A DNA stretch of 64,000 bases, taken from Clostridia bacterium (GTDB lineage Bacteria; Bacillota; Peptococcia; DRI-13; UBA5745). Made by a program: the position numbers and the translations under genes. Within the stretch, counting starts at the first letter, position 1. Every line of letters starts with the position of its first letter. The notes beneath the pieces were generated by a model. It made no database searches and had not been told where the DNA came from. It saw only the letters and a program-made list of their open reading frames with translations. Positions 48,901-56,912 of the stretch are shown piece after piece. The stretch lies in contig JAHDMJ010000026.1 in NCBI GenBank assembly GCA_018436095.1, positions 1-64,000 of the forward strand. Direction: 5' to 3'.

Positions 48901-49595
48901 CCTTTGATCACTTGACAGGCTTAGGCCTGACAGAAAATCAATTAAAGGATTTTTCTTCTTACCGGCATATGCTTTTACAGTGGAATAGCCAGGTAAACTT
49001 AACGGCTATTACGGAGCCGGCAGAAGTAGAGATCAAGCATTTTCTGGACTCCCTGCTTTTGCGGCAATGCTCTCTGTGGACGGGCAGGGGCAAAGTGGCG
49101 GACGTGGGCAGCGGCGCCGGTTTTCCGGGGCTGCCCCTGAAGATTGTTTCGCCGGAGCTTGCTCTGGATATGTTTGAGGCATCGGGCAAGCGGGTGAAGT
49201 TTTTGCAGGAATTGTCCGGCGAGCTCGCCTTGGAGGATGTAAGAGCCTTTCATTTGCGGGCTGAGGAGGCGGGGCGGCATCCGGATTTTCGGGAGCGCTA
49301 TGATTGGGCTCTTTCCAGGGCTGTGGCGGCTATGCCGGTTTTACTGGAATATTGCCTGCCTTTTTTGCGATTGGGTGGTTTTATGGCAGCCTATAAAGGC
49401 CCCGGTGGCCGGGAGGAGGCGGAGGAGGCTAAAAAAGCAGCCGCCCTTTTGGGCGGCAAGCTGGTGGAGGTCTATGAAGCCTCCCTGCCTATGGATCAGG
49501 GAGAACGCAGCATCTTGATATATCAGAAGGTGGCGGCTACGCCGAAGAATTATCCCCGGCGGCCGGGCATACCGGCAAAGCAACCCTTAAGATGA
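48897..49595 (+). CDS. rsmG: 16S rRNA (guanine527-N7)-methyltransferase RsmG
   Basis: A 232-residue SAM-dependent methyltransferase. The SAM-binding loop is KVADVGSGAGFPGLPLKI, and NLTAITEPAEVEIKHFLDSL is a family signature. ATG overlaps the mnmG stop (ATGA). The last 20 residues after ILIYQKV are Pro/Arg rich. Loss of this gene often gives low-level streptomycin resistance in other bacteria. Confidence 0.95.
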   Translation: MTFDHLTGLGLTENQLKDFSSYRHMLLQWNSQVNLTAITEPAEVEIKHFLDSLLLRQCSLWTGRGKVADVGSGAGFPGLPLKIVSPELALDMFEASGKRVKFLQELSGELALEDVRAFHLRAEEAGRHPDFRERYDWALSRAVAAMPVLLEYCLPFLRLGGFMAAYKGPGGREEAEEAKKAAALLGGKLVEVYEASLPMDQGERSILIYQKVAATPKNYPRRPGIPAKQPLR

Positions 49596-49636
49596 AGGCC
49601 GGCTGACCTTTCACTGTAGAAAATAAGTTATTTTAA

Positions 49637-50773
49637 TTACTTTGCGGCGGCATTAAAGGTGCTTTCTTCTAAAAGATCTTTATGGGAGGTTTTCAAAAGC
49701 TCAATAATCGGCAGCTTTTGCGGACATTTTTCTTCACACTGGCCACAGGCTATGCAATGGTCGCCGCTGCTTTTCGTATATACCATTTCGCAGCGATAAG
49801 CGATCTTTTGCACATTATGGGGTTTGGTTATTTGATGGCGGTTGTACATGCTGAAAACCTTGGGAATATTCACGCCTTGAGGGCAGGGCAAGCAATATTT
49901 ACAGTTGGTGCAGCCTATAGCTTTCCGGTTTTCAAATGCTTTCTGTATGGCTTTTATCAATTCCTGCTCCTCAGCAGACATTACCTGAGGCGCGCTATTT
50001 TCGAAGATGGCCAGGTTATCCTGCAGTTGCTCCATTGTATTGACGCCGCTAAGGATGACTTTAATTTCCGGCTTGTCGTATAGCCAGCGAAAGCACCATT
50101 CCGCCAGAGATCGTTTGACAGGGTAACTATTGATAAGCTCCAGGACCTCTTGGGGAGGGTTGACTAAAAGGGAGCCGCCCCGTAAGGGTTCCATAACCAC
50201 TAAGGGAATGTCTTTTGCAGCGGCATAAGGCAGGCCCTCTATAGTTACCTGCTGGTTCTCGTCCAGTATATTCATTTGAATTTGGGCCATTTCCCAGCCG
50301 AAGGAATCGATGATTTCTTTAAAAGCAGGGAAGGTATTGTGGATAGAGAAGCCTTTATGGCGGATTTTACCCTTCTTCACCATTTTATCCAGAAAGGTCA
50401 GGCCGTCAAAGCGTTTAACGGTTTCCCAGTGCTGAGGGTTGAGATTATGAAGAAGATAAACATCAATATAATCAGTGCCCAGCCTTTTTAGTTCTTCATC
50501 AAGATAACGTTCAAAATCTTCATGCTTTTCGATATTCCAGATGGGGCTTTTTGTAGCTAAGACTACTTTATTGCGGTAATTCTCTCGAAGGGCTTTGCCC
50601 ACAGTGACTTCACTGCCTTTATAAACGTAGGCGGTGTCCAAATAATTGACGCCGTGATCGATGGCGTAACGGACCATTCTTATGGCTTCGGGTTCCTCCT
50701 GGGGAAACCGCATGCATCCTAAACCAAAACGGGAAACTTTAAGACCGGTTTTACCCAGTTCATTATATTCCAT
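49637..50773 (-). CDS. Aldo/keto reductase with C-terminal ferredoxin-like domain
   Basis: A 378-residue oxidoreductase. Residues 1-270 form the aldo/keto reductase barrel (LGLGCMRFP, YLDTAYVYKGSE with the catalytic Tyr, VVLATKSP with the Lys, and YIDVYLLHNLN). Residues about 290-365 carry two Cys clusters, CTNCKYCLPCPQGVNIP and CIACGQCEEKCPQ, expected to bind [4Fe-4S] clusters. This architecture (COG1453 type) is common in anaerobes; the substrate is unknown. It is convergent with rsmG, with about 40 bases between, and has its own promoter side before 50800. Confidence 0.9.
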   Translation of the reverse strand: MEYNELGKTGLKVSRFGLGCMRFPQEEPEAIRMVRYAIDHGVNYLDTAYVYKGSEVTVGKALRENYRNKVVLATKSPIWNIEKHEDFERYLDEELKRLGTDYIDVYLLHNLNPQHWETVKRFDGLTFLDKMVKKGKIRHKGFSIHNTFPAFKEIIDSFGWEMAQIQMNILDENQQVTIEGLPYAAAKDIPLVVMEPLRGGSLLVNPPQEVLELINSYPVKRSLAEWCFRWLYDKPEIKVILSGVNTMEQLQDNLAIFENSAPQVMSAEEQELIKAIQKAFENRKAIGCTNCKYCLPCPQGVNIPKVFSMYNRHQITKPHNVQKIAYRCEMVYTKSSGDHCIACGQCEEKCPQKLPIIELLKTSHKDLLEESTFNAAAK

Positions 50774-50893
50774 GATTGTTCTCCCTTCATTAAGTAATGA
50801 ACTATATTATAGCATAGATCAAAAATTTTTCGTAAAATCTATCTAAAGGTGTGGATTCTTTTTTCGCTTTAAGATAGAATGATATAGCGGCAT

Positions 50894-50932
50894 AAAAAAA
50901 ACTGCCTCAGGTAATCCCTGAAGCAGTTTTTT
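50894..50932 (-). terminator. Terminator after the DUF1540 gene
   Basis: On the minus strand ACTGCTTCAGG pairs with CCTGAGGCAGT, followed by eight Ts. It lies eight bases past the stop. Confidence 0.85.
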
Positions 50933-50939
50933 GCAAGAT

Positions 50940-51101
50940 TTACTTCAACTTAAAGCTTTGGCAATCAGTGCATTCCACCATTGTGGGGTGTTTTTCATGA
51001 GTTCCCACAGTGATTTTGTCTAAAGAGCAGTACTGATCCTGACCGGCATGATACTGGCACTGTTGGACGGTGCACCGGATGCTGTCGTTCTTGCTTTTCA
51101 T
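50940..51101 (-). CDS. DUF1540 small Cys-rich protein
   Basis: A 53-residue protein not covered by longer frames. It has the four-Cys pattern of DUF1540 proteins: IRCTVQQCQYH, DQYCSLDKITVG and VECTDCQSFKLK, where the spacing suggests a metal-binding fold. Such small proteins are common in spore-forming clostridia; their role is unknown. AAGGGGGGC lies seven bases before the ATG, and a strong terminator follows. It is transcribed away from noc, with which it shares a 156-base region. Confidence 0.88.
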   Translation of the reverse strand: MKSKNDSIRCTVQQCQYHAGQDQYCSLDKITVGTHEKHPTMVECTDCQSFKLK

Positions 51102-51257
51102 TTTTTAGCCCCCCTTTTTATGTAGCATAGCTATTTTCCCCGTTTTTCTATCGTTCATGCGGCAGACATGGGGAATTTATCATTCATTTTTTGGGTAATC
51201 GGCAGGAAAAGATTAGCCGGAAGCGAATTTATTATAGTTACACAAGGAGGGAGTATT

Positions 51258-52136
51258 TTGGCGATTGACTCAGTTTCTAAATTTTTTGGCAGAAATAAGG
51301 CCGAGGAAGCATCGGATCAAGTTTTGAGCCTGGATCTCAATTTGTTGCAAGTCAACCCTTATCAGCCTCGCAAACAATTTGATCCTATTCAGTTGGAGGA
51401 GCTAAGCCGTTCTATAGCGGAGCTTGGCATTATCCAACCTATTGTGGTGCGCCAATCGGGGGATAAGTATGAAATTGTTGCCGGTGAGCGGCGCTTCCGG
51501 GCATCCAAGATGGCCGGTCTTACGGTGATACCGGCGGTGGTTCGTAATTTTACGGATCGGGAAATGGCTGAGATTGCTTTAGTTGAAAATTTGCAGCGGG
51601 CGGATTTGAATTATTTCGAAGAGGCGGAAGGCTATCGCAAATTAATTGAAGAGTTCCATTTGACTCAGGAGGATGTGGCCGCTCGGGTAGGCAAAAGCCA
51701 GCCGACTATTGCCAATAAACTGCGGATTTTAAAAATTGATCCAATCGTTAAAGAGAATATAATGGTAGAGCTTCTGACAGAGCGTCACGTGAGGGCTTTG
51801 TTAAAGCTGCGTTCTCCCGAAGAACAATTATTGATTTTAAAAGAGATTTACGAGAAAGAGTTAAACGTAAAGGATTCTGAGTATTTAATTTCAGAATTTC
51901 TCGAAGGCCGGGTTGTGATCAGCGAAGGGGAAGAAGCTCAAGAAGACGGTGAAGCGGATACTGTACAGAAACAGCAGCGAATCCGCCGTATATTTGCTGA
52001 CATGAGGATCTATGTTAATACGATTAAAGCGGCAGTGACTACTATTGAAGAATCAGGTATTGATGTTAAGATGGATCAGACAGAGACAGATGATTTTATT
52101 CAGTTGACTATTACTATACCTCGGGCAAAGAAATAA
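51258..52136 (+). CDS. noc: Nucleoid occlusion protein Noc
   Basis: A 292-residue ParB-family CTPase-type protein. ParB boxes: VNPYQPRKQFD, IIQPIVVRQSG, VAGERRFRASKMAG and EIALVENLQRADLN, then a helix-turn-helix (LTQEDVAARVGKSQPTIANKLRIL). The N-end SVSKFFGRNK resembles the membrane-binding amphipathic helix of Bacillus Noc (SFSRFFG), which, with the position between rsmG and soj, separates it from ParB. Noc blocks division over the chromosome. The TTG at 51258 is chosen for AAGGAGGG before it; the ORF open to 51168 is rejected. A Noc-binding-like site lies at 61810. Confidence 0.92.
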   Translation: MAIDSVSKFFGRNKAEEASDQVLSLDLNLLQVNPYQPRKQFDPIQLEELSRSIAELGIIQPIVVRQSGDKYEIVAGERRFRASKMAGLTVIPAVVRNFTDREMAEIALVENLQRADLNYFEEAEGYRKLIEEFHLTQEDVAARVGKSQPTIANKLRILKIDPIVKENIMVELLTERHVRALLKLRSPEEQLLILKEIYEKELNVKDSEYLISEFLEGRVVISEGEEAQEDGEADTVQKQQRIRRIFADMRIYVNTIKAAVTTIEESGIDVKMDQTETDDFIQLTITIPRAKK

Positions 52137-52162
52137 GATCAGGAATCCGGCAAAGGCAGAAT

Positions 52163-52178
52163 TGTTTCATGTGAAACA
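52163..52178. promoter_or_regulatory. parS: parS centromere site
   Basis: TGTTTCATGTGAAACA differs from the ParB-binding consensus TGTTTCACGTGAAACA at one central base. It lies between noc and soj, ending 10 bases before the soj start, so ParB loading here could also touch soj expression. Confidence 0.85.
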
Positions 52179-52188
52179 TGGAGGAACC

Positions 52189-52950
52189 ATGACAAAGGTA
52201 TTGGCCATCGCAAATCAAAAAGGCGGAGTAGCGAAAACTACCTCTACCATAAATTTGGCAGCAGCTCTGGCAGAAGAGGGTAAGAAAACCCTTCTGGTAG
52301 ATATGGATCCCCAAGGCAATGCTACCAGTGGACTGGGTGTGGAAAAAAAACCCGGAATGCGGTGTATCTATGATCTGCTGATCAACGAGTATCCCTTGGA
52401 CAAGGTTTGTCAAAAAACACCGGTAGAGGGATTGACCTTGTTGCCGGCTACTATTCAATTGGCCGGAGCAGAGGTTGAGCTGGTCTCCTTAGTTGACAGG
52501 GAGAAACTCTTAAAAAACGCTTTAACTAATACGCAAGGGCGGTTTGACTATATATTGATTGATTGCCCGCCGTCTTTAGGCTTGTTAACTTTAAATGCTC
52601 TTACCGCTGCTGATGGAGTACTGATTCCTGTCCAATGTGAATACTATGCTTTGGAGGGATTAGGCCAGTTGATGAATACTATTGAGCTGGTCAAAAAGCA
52701 TCTTAACCCCAAGCTGGAAATATTCGGTACTCTGCTGACTATGCAGGACTCCCGAACAAACTTGTCGAATCAAGTAGCAGAGGAAGTTCGCCGTTTTTTC
52801 AAAGAAAAGACTTTCTCCCAAGCTATATCCCGCAATGTACGGCTTAGTGAAGCCCCCAGCTATGGATTGCCGATCAATTTGTATGATCCCCGCTCTAAAG
52901 GAGCAGAACAATACCGCTTGGCAGCTTTGGAGGTAATCAATCGTGGCTAA
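52189..52950 (+). CDS. soj: Chromosome partitioning ATPase Soj/ParA
   Basis: A 253-residue Walker-type ATPase. The deviant Walker A is KGGVAKTTSTINLAAAL; Walker A' LVDMDPQGNATSGLG; Walker B YILIDCPPSLGLL. In Bacillus it moves origins with Spo0J and controls DnaA. It acts in Bacillus by inhibiting DnaA oligomer assembly through domain III, which is the part retained here. The ATG at 52189 follows GGAGG; a start at 52162 would overlap parS and is rejected. It overlaps parB by 8 bases. Confidence 0.95.
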   Translation: MTKVLAIANQKGGVAKTTSTINLAAALAEEGKKTLLVDMDPQGNATSGLGVEKKPGMRCIYDLLINEYPLDKVCQKTPVEGLTLLPATIQLAGAEVELVSLVDREKLLKNALTNTQGRFDYILIDCPPSLGLLTLNALTAADGVLIPVQCEYYALEGLGQLMNTIELVKKHLNPKLEIFGTLLTMQDSRTNLSNQVAEEVRRFFKEKTFSQAISRNVRLSEAPSYGLPINLYDPRSKGAEQYRLAALEVINRG

Positions 52951-53938
52951 ACCTAAAGGCATGGGAGGATTAGGCCGGGGCTTGTCGGCCCTGATTCCCC
53001 AAGCAGAAGAGATAGAAAGCTTGGCTGCCGCCGGCAGCGAGCAAAAAGTAAGCCTGGAGCTGGTTAGTATTAATCCCTATCAGCCCAGGCGTGTTTTCGA
53101 TGAAGACAAATTAAGGGAGCTGACGGAATCCATCAAAGAGCATGGCGTAGTCCAGCCTATCCTTGTACGGCCTTTTGGCGACGGCTATCAGTTGGTTGCC
53201 GGAGAACGCCGCCTGCGGGCAGCCCGTCAAGCCGGTTTGACAGAAGTGCCTGCCCTGGTCCGGGAAATGACGGACCATGAAATGATGGAAATTGCCCTCA
53301 TTGAAAATATTCAGCGTCAGGATCTGGATCCTGTTGAGGAGGCCAGGGCCTATAAGCGTTTATCGGAGGAATTTAACCAGACCCAGGAGCAGATAGCCAA
53401 ACGGGTATCCAAAAGCCGCTCTTATATTGCCAATAGCATGCGCTTATTGAATCTGCCTGAGCCCATTCTTAACCATTTGGCCGGAGGAGCGCTGACTATT
53501 GGCCATGTCCGGCCTCTGCTCATGCTGGAGGAGAAAGAGGCTGTGACCTTGGCGCAACGGCTCATTGAAGAAAAAGCCACTGCCCGGGAGGCTGAGCTTT
53601 GGGCCAAACAAATTCTTAATCCAGAAATAAGCATTGCCCAGCCCCAGGAGCCGGCAGCTTTTCCAGGCTCTGTGGATAAATCAGGCCCAGATGGAAATGA
53701 AGAGGTTGAAGATGAGGCTGATGGGAATAAAGAAGATGCCGGAAGAAAAGACCGCAGGCCGGTCAAAGAGCCTTTATCTGTAGAATTAAAAGAAATTCAG
53801 CATATCCTGCGGGATAAAGTCAATACGAAAGTAGAGATCATCCAGGGGGCCAAAGGCGGGAAAATTGTTATCGATTATTATACCCAGGATGATATCGAGC
53901 GTATATTGGAATTATTTGCAGGCAACAGCGAAATATAA
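52943..53938 (+). CDS. parB: Chromosome partitioning protein ParB/Spo0J
   Basis: A 331-residue DNA-sliding CTPase. N-end GGLGRGLSALIP (the Soj-stimulating segment with Arg), INPYQPRRVFDED, VVQPILVRPFG, VAGERRLRAARQAG, EIALIENIQRQDLD, HTH TQEQIAKRVSKSRSYIANSMRLL, and a C-terminal dimer domain. Between HTH and dimer domain (about 230-275) it has a long acidic linker (GNEEVEDEADGNKEDAG), longer than in Bacillus (about 282 residues in all). GTG start inside soj. Confidence 0.95.
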   Translation: MAKPKGMGGLGRGLSALIPQAEEIESLAAAGSEQKVSLELVSINPYQPRRVFDEDKLRELTESIKEHGVVQPILVRPFGDGYQLVAGERRLRAARQAGLTEVPALVREMTDHEMMEIALIENIQRQDLDPVEEARAYKRLSEEFNQTQEQIAKRVSKSRSYIANSMRLLNLPEPILNHLAGGALTIGHVRPLLMLEEKEAVTLAQRLIEEKATAREAELWAKQILNPEISIAQPQEPAAFPGSVDKSGPDGNEEVEDEADGNKEDAGRKDRRPVKEPLSVELKEIQHILRDKVNTKVEIIQGAKGGKIVIDYYTQDDIERILELFAGNSEI

Positions 53939-53995
53939 CAGAATAGAGGTTGTTTTAGAAACAGGAATCGGCTATTATTAAGATTAAGCATACAG

Positions 53996-54031
53996 GTGAA
54001 AAATTTCACTATTATTAGCGCGGGCTAACAA
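53996..54031. promoter_or_regulatory. Dyad operators before the hydrogenase operon
   Basis: GTGAAAAATTTCAC (53996-54009) is a dyad that fits the core of the Rex box (GTGAA-N4-TTCAC) and also the CRP/FNR type (GTGA-N6-TCAC). Two bases on, TTATTAGC and GCTAACAA (54012-54031) form a second dyad round GCGG. Both lie 150-180 bases before the first hydrogenase gene. The rest of the 240-base gap holds a weak hairpin at about 54100-54123. Confidence 0.45.
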
Positions 54032-54178
54032 TAAACGTGACTTGTTGATGGGAATACAGCATAGAAAAGGGGGCAGGCGTCAGAAAATTATAGATAAAGC
54101 GAATCTTGAAAAAGGAAGATTCTTCGGCTACATTGGTTCTAATTCACAATATTTTAGGGATAAAAGGGGGCAATCGGT

Positions 54179-54664
54179 ATGAGTTGTAAATGTGGTTCTG
54201 CTGTTAAGGATGAGCGGTTTGTCAAAATCGATCAAATTCTTGAGCAGAACGGGAGGGATGAGTCCTTTCTCATCCAAAATCTTGAACAGATCCAAACGGC
54301 ATTAGGCTATTTGCCGGAGGATGTACAATCTTATCTGGCAGAAGCCATGGATATTCCCCTCAGCAAGATTTACGGCGTAGTTACCTTCTATTCTCTGTTT
54401 ACCACGGAACCCATCGGCAAGCATAAAATCAGCATCTGTCTGGGTACAGCCTGCTATGTAAAGGGCGCAGGCGATATCCTGGCTGAGTTTGAGCGCCAGT
54501 TGGATGTAAAAGTAGGGGAAACGACGAAAGACGGCAAGTTTACTCTGCAGGCTTGCCGCTGCCTGGGCGCCTGCGGATTAGCCCCGGTTCTCAATGTTAA
54601 CGGCAAGGTCTTTGGCCGCTTGACTGCCGACGACGTTGCCGGCATCATCGGTCAATTTGAATAA
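54179..54664 (+). CDS. hndA: NADH-dependent [FeFe] hydrogenase, NuoE-like [2Fe-2S] subunit
   Basis: A 161-residue thioredoxin-like ferredoxin subunit of the NuoE/HydC/HndA family. The four cluster ligands lie in ICLGTACYVKG and CRCLGACGLAP; the N-terminal helical part (IDQILEQNGRDESFLIQNLE) is normal for the family. In the assembled enzyme it passes electrons between the flavin subunit and the hydrogenase subunit. It opens a four-gene operon, 25 bases before the next gene, with AAAAGGGGG before the ATG. Confidence 0.92.
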   Translation: MSCKCGSAVKDERFVKIDQILEQNGRDESFLIQNLEQIQTALGYLPEDVQSYLAEAMDIPLSKIYGVVTFYSLFTTEPIGKHKISICLGTACYVKGAGDILAEFERQLDVKVGETTKDGKFTLQACRCLGACGLAPVLNVNGKVFGRLTADDVAGIIGQFE

Positions 54665-54688
54665 GTCTGAGAAGAGGGAGGGTCGGTC

Positions 54689-55054
54689 ATGAAAAGTATA
54701 GAAGAATTAAGGGCTATTAAAGAGAGAAATAAAGGCGATGTGGTCAGCCGCAACGAAAAAGGGGTGCCTACCATCAACGTCCATATGGGAACCTGCGGCA
54801 TTGCAGCCGGGGCCAGGGAAGTTTTGACCGCTATCATGGATGAAATAAAAACCCGCAATCTTGATAAAATCCATGTGGTTCAAAGCGGCTGTCCCGGTAT
54901 GTGCATCAATGAGCCCATGCTGACCGTGACTATTCCCGGCGAGAAGCCTTATGTTTATATTAAGGTTACTCCGGAAAACGCCAAAAGCATCGTTCTCCGC
55001 CATCTGATCAACAAACAACCGGTCCAGGAGTGGCTGCTTAATCTTGATAAATAA
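54689..55054 (+). CDS. hndB: HndB-like [2Fe-2S] ferredoxin-domain subunit
   Basis: A 121-residue protein with a thioredoxin-like ferredoxin fold. Candidate cluster ligands are TCGIAAGAR, then SGCPGMCINEP; three Cys are obvious in these positions. Its place between the NuoE-like and NuoF-like genes equals that of hndB in Desulfovibrio hndABCD. The N-end KSIEELRAIKERNKGDV is typical. It likely supports electron transfer or assembly; exact role unproved. Confidence 0.85.
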   Translation: MKSIEELRAIKERNKGDVVSRNEKGVPTINVHMGTCGIAAGAREVLTAIMDEIKTRNLDKIHVVQSGCPGMCINEPMLTVTIPGEKPYVYIKVTPENAKSIVLRHLINKQPVQEWLLNLDK

Positions 55055-55087
55055 GCTCAAGGTTTAAAGAATAGGAGGAAAGAGGTC

Positions 55088-56881
55088 ATGGACTTTTATC
55101 GCGCTCACGTTTTGATCTGTGCCGGTACCGGCTGCTCTTCCATGGACAGCCGTCTGCTCCGCCAGAATATGCATGAGGAAATCCTTAAAAGAGGTCTTGA
55201 TAAAGAAATAAAGGTTATTGAAACAGGCTGTTTTGGCTTTTGCAACATGGGTCCCATCATGGTGGTTTATCCCGAAGGCACCTTTTATTGTCAGGTACAG
55301 CCCTCCGATGCTGCTCAAATCGTAGAGGAGCACCTGGTCAAAGGCCGTCCGGTGGAACGGCTGCTTTATCAGCATGAGAAGGAAAGCACGGATACCGTAG
55401 AAATGGAAAACATCGAGTTTTTCAAGCACCAAAAGCGGGTGGCTTTGGAAAACTGCGGCAAGATCAATCCGGAAAACATCGAAGAATACATCGCCCAAGA
55501 CGGCTATTTTGCCTTGGCTCAGTGCGTTAAGGAAATGAAGCCGGAGGAGGTTATCGACGTCATTAAGAAGTCGGGGCTTCGGGGACGGGGCGGCGCCGGT
55601 TTTCCCACAGGTATGAAATGGAGTTTTGCGGCGCCGGTGCAGGCAGATCAAAAATACGTGGTCTGCAATGCGGATGAAGGCGATCCCGGCGCTTTTATGG
55701 ATAGAAGTGTATTGGAAGGCGATCCCCACAGCGTGCTGGAAGCTATGGCTATTGCCGGCTATGCTATCGGCGCTTCTCAAGGCTATATTTATGTCCGGGC
55801 CGAATATCCCATCGCCGTGGAGCGGTTGAAGATCGCTATCAAACAGGCCAGGGAATACGGCTTATTAGGTAAAAACATTTTTGATTCCGGCTTTAACTTT
55901 GATGTGGATATCCGCTTAGGCGCAGGCGCCTTTGTTTGCGGTGAAGAAACGGCCCTTCTGGCTTCCACCGAAGGCCGCCGGGGCGAGCCCCGGCCCAGAC
56001 CGCCTTTTCCTGCGGTATCCGGTTTATTTGGCAAGCCCACAGTCATCAACAATGTAGAGACTTTGGCCAATATTCCTAAAATTATCCGCAACGGCTGGGA
56101 ATGGTTTGCCGCTATGGGTACGGAAAAGAGCAAGGGGACCAAAGTGTTTGCCTTGGCGGGCAAGATCAACAACATTGGCCTGATCGAAATCCCCATGGGC
56201 ACCTCTCTGCGGACTATCATCTATGATATCGGCGGCGGCATTCCCAAGGGCAAAAAATTTAAAGCGGCCCAAACCGGCGGACCTTCCGGCGGCTGCCTTA
56301 CCGAAGCTCATCTGGATATCCCTATTGACTACGAAAACCTGACGGCAGCGGGTTCTATGATGGGCTCCGGCGGTTTGATCGTTATGGATGAGGATACCTG
56401 CATGGTGGATATCGCCCGCTTCTTTTTGGAATTTACCCAGGAAGAATCCTGCGGCAAATGCCCGCCCTGCCGTATCGGCACCAAGAGAATGCTGGAAATT
56501 TTAGATAAGATAACCTCCGGCAACGGCACCCCTGAGGACCTTACTAATTTGCAGACCTTGGCCGAAACCATTAAAGACGCCTCTCTGTGCGCTTTGGGCC
56601 AGACGGCGCCCAATCCGGTACTTAGCACGATCAAGCATTTCCGCCATGAATATGAGGCTCATATTTATGACAAAAAATGCCCCGCCGGTGTTTGCCAGGC
56701 CTTGCTGTCTTACAAGATTGATGCCCGCAAATGCAAGGGCTGCAGCCTCTGCGCCAGAAATTGCCCCACTGAGGCCATCAGCGGTAAGATCAAAGAGCCT
56801 TATGTCATCGATCAGGCTAAGTGCATCAAATGCGGCGAATGCATGAACCGCTGCAAATTTGGCGCCGTCATCAAAGAGTAG
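55088..56881 (+). CDS. hndC: NADH-dependent [FeFe] hydrogenase, NuoF-like flavin subunit
   Basis: A 597-residue protein: N-terminal [2Fe-2S] thioredoxin-like domain (about 5-90, ICAGTGCSSMDS and TGCFGFCNMGP), NuoF core with FMN and NAD sites (GLRGRGGAGFPTGMKWSF and CNADEGDPGAFMDRS), SLBB domain, a [4Fe-4S] site EESCGKCPPCRIGTKRM, and two ferredoxin clusters at the C-end (CKGCSLCARNCP and CIKCGECMNRC). This matches HydB/HndC of electron-bifurcating hydrogenases. It would oxidise or reduce NAD(H). It lies 31 bases before hndD. Confidence 0.93.
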   Translation: MDFYRAHVLICAGTGCSSMDSRLLRQNMHEEILKRGLDKEIKVIETGCFGFCNMGPIMVVYPEGTFYCQVQPSDAAQIVEEHLVKGRPVERLLYQHEKESTDTVEMENIEFFKHQKRVALENCGKINPENIEEYIAQDGYFALAQCVKEMKPEEVIDVIKKSGLRGRGGAGFPTGMKWSFAAPVQADQKYVVCNADEGDPGAFMDRSVLEGDPHSVLEAMAIAGYAIGASQGYIYVRAEYPIAVERLKIAIKQAREYGLLGKNIFDSGFNFDVDIRLGAGAFVCGEETALLASTEGRRGEPRPRPPFPAVSGLFGKPTVINNVETLANIPKIIRNGWEWFAAMGTEKSKGTKVFALAGKINNIGLIEIPMGTSLRTIIYDIGGGIPKGKKFKAAQTGGPSGGCLTEAHLDIPIDYENLTAAGSMMGSGGLIVMDEDTCMVDIARFFLEFTQEESCGKCPPCRIGTKRMLEILDKITSGNGTPEDLTNLQTLAETIKDASLCALGQTAPNPVLSTIKHFRHEYEAHIYDKKCPAGVCQALLSYKIDARKCKGCSLCARNCPTEAISGKIKEPYVIDQAKCIKCGECMNRCKFGAVIKE

Positions 56882-56912
56882 GGCTCCGCCCTTAAAAAGG
56901 AGTGTGTTAGCA

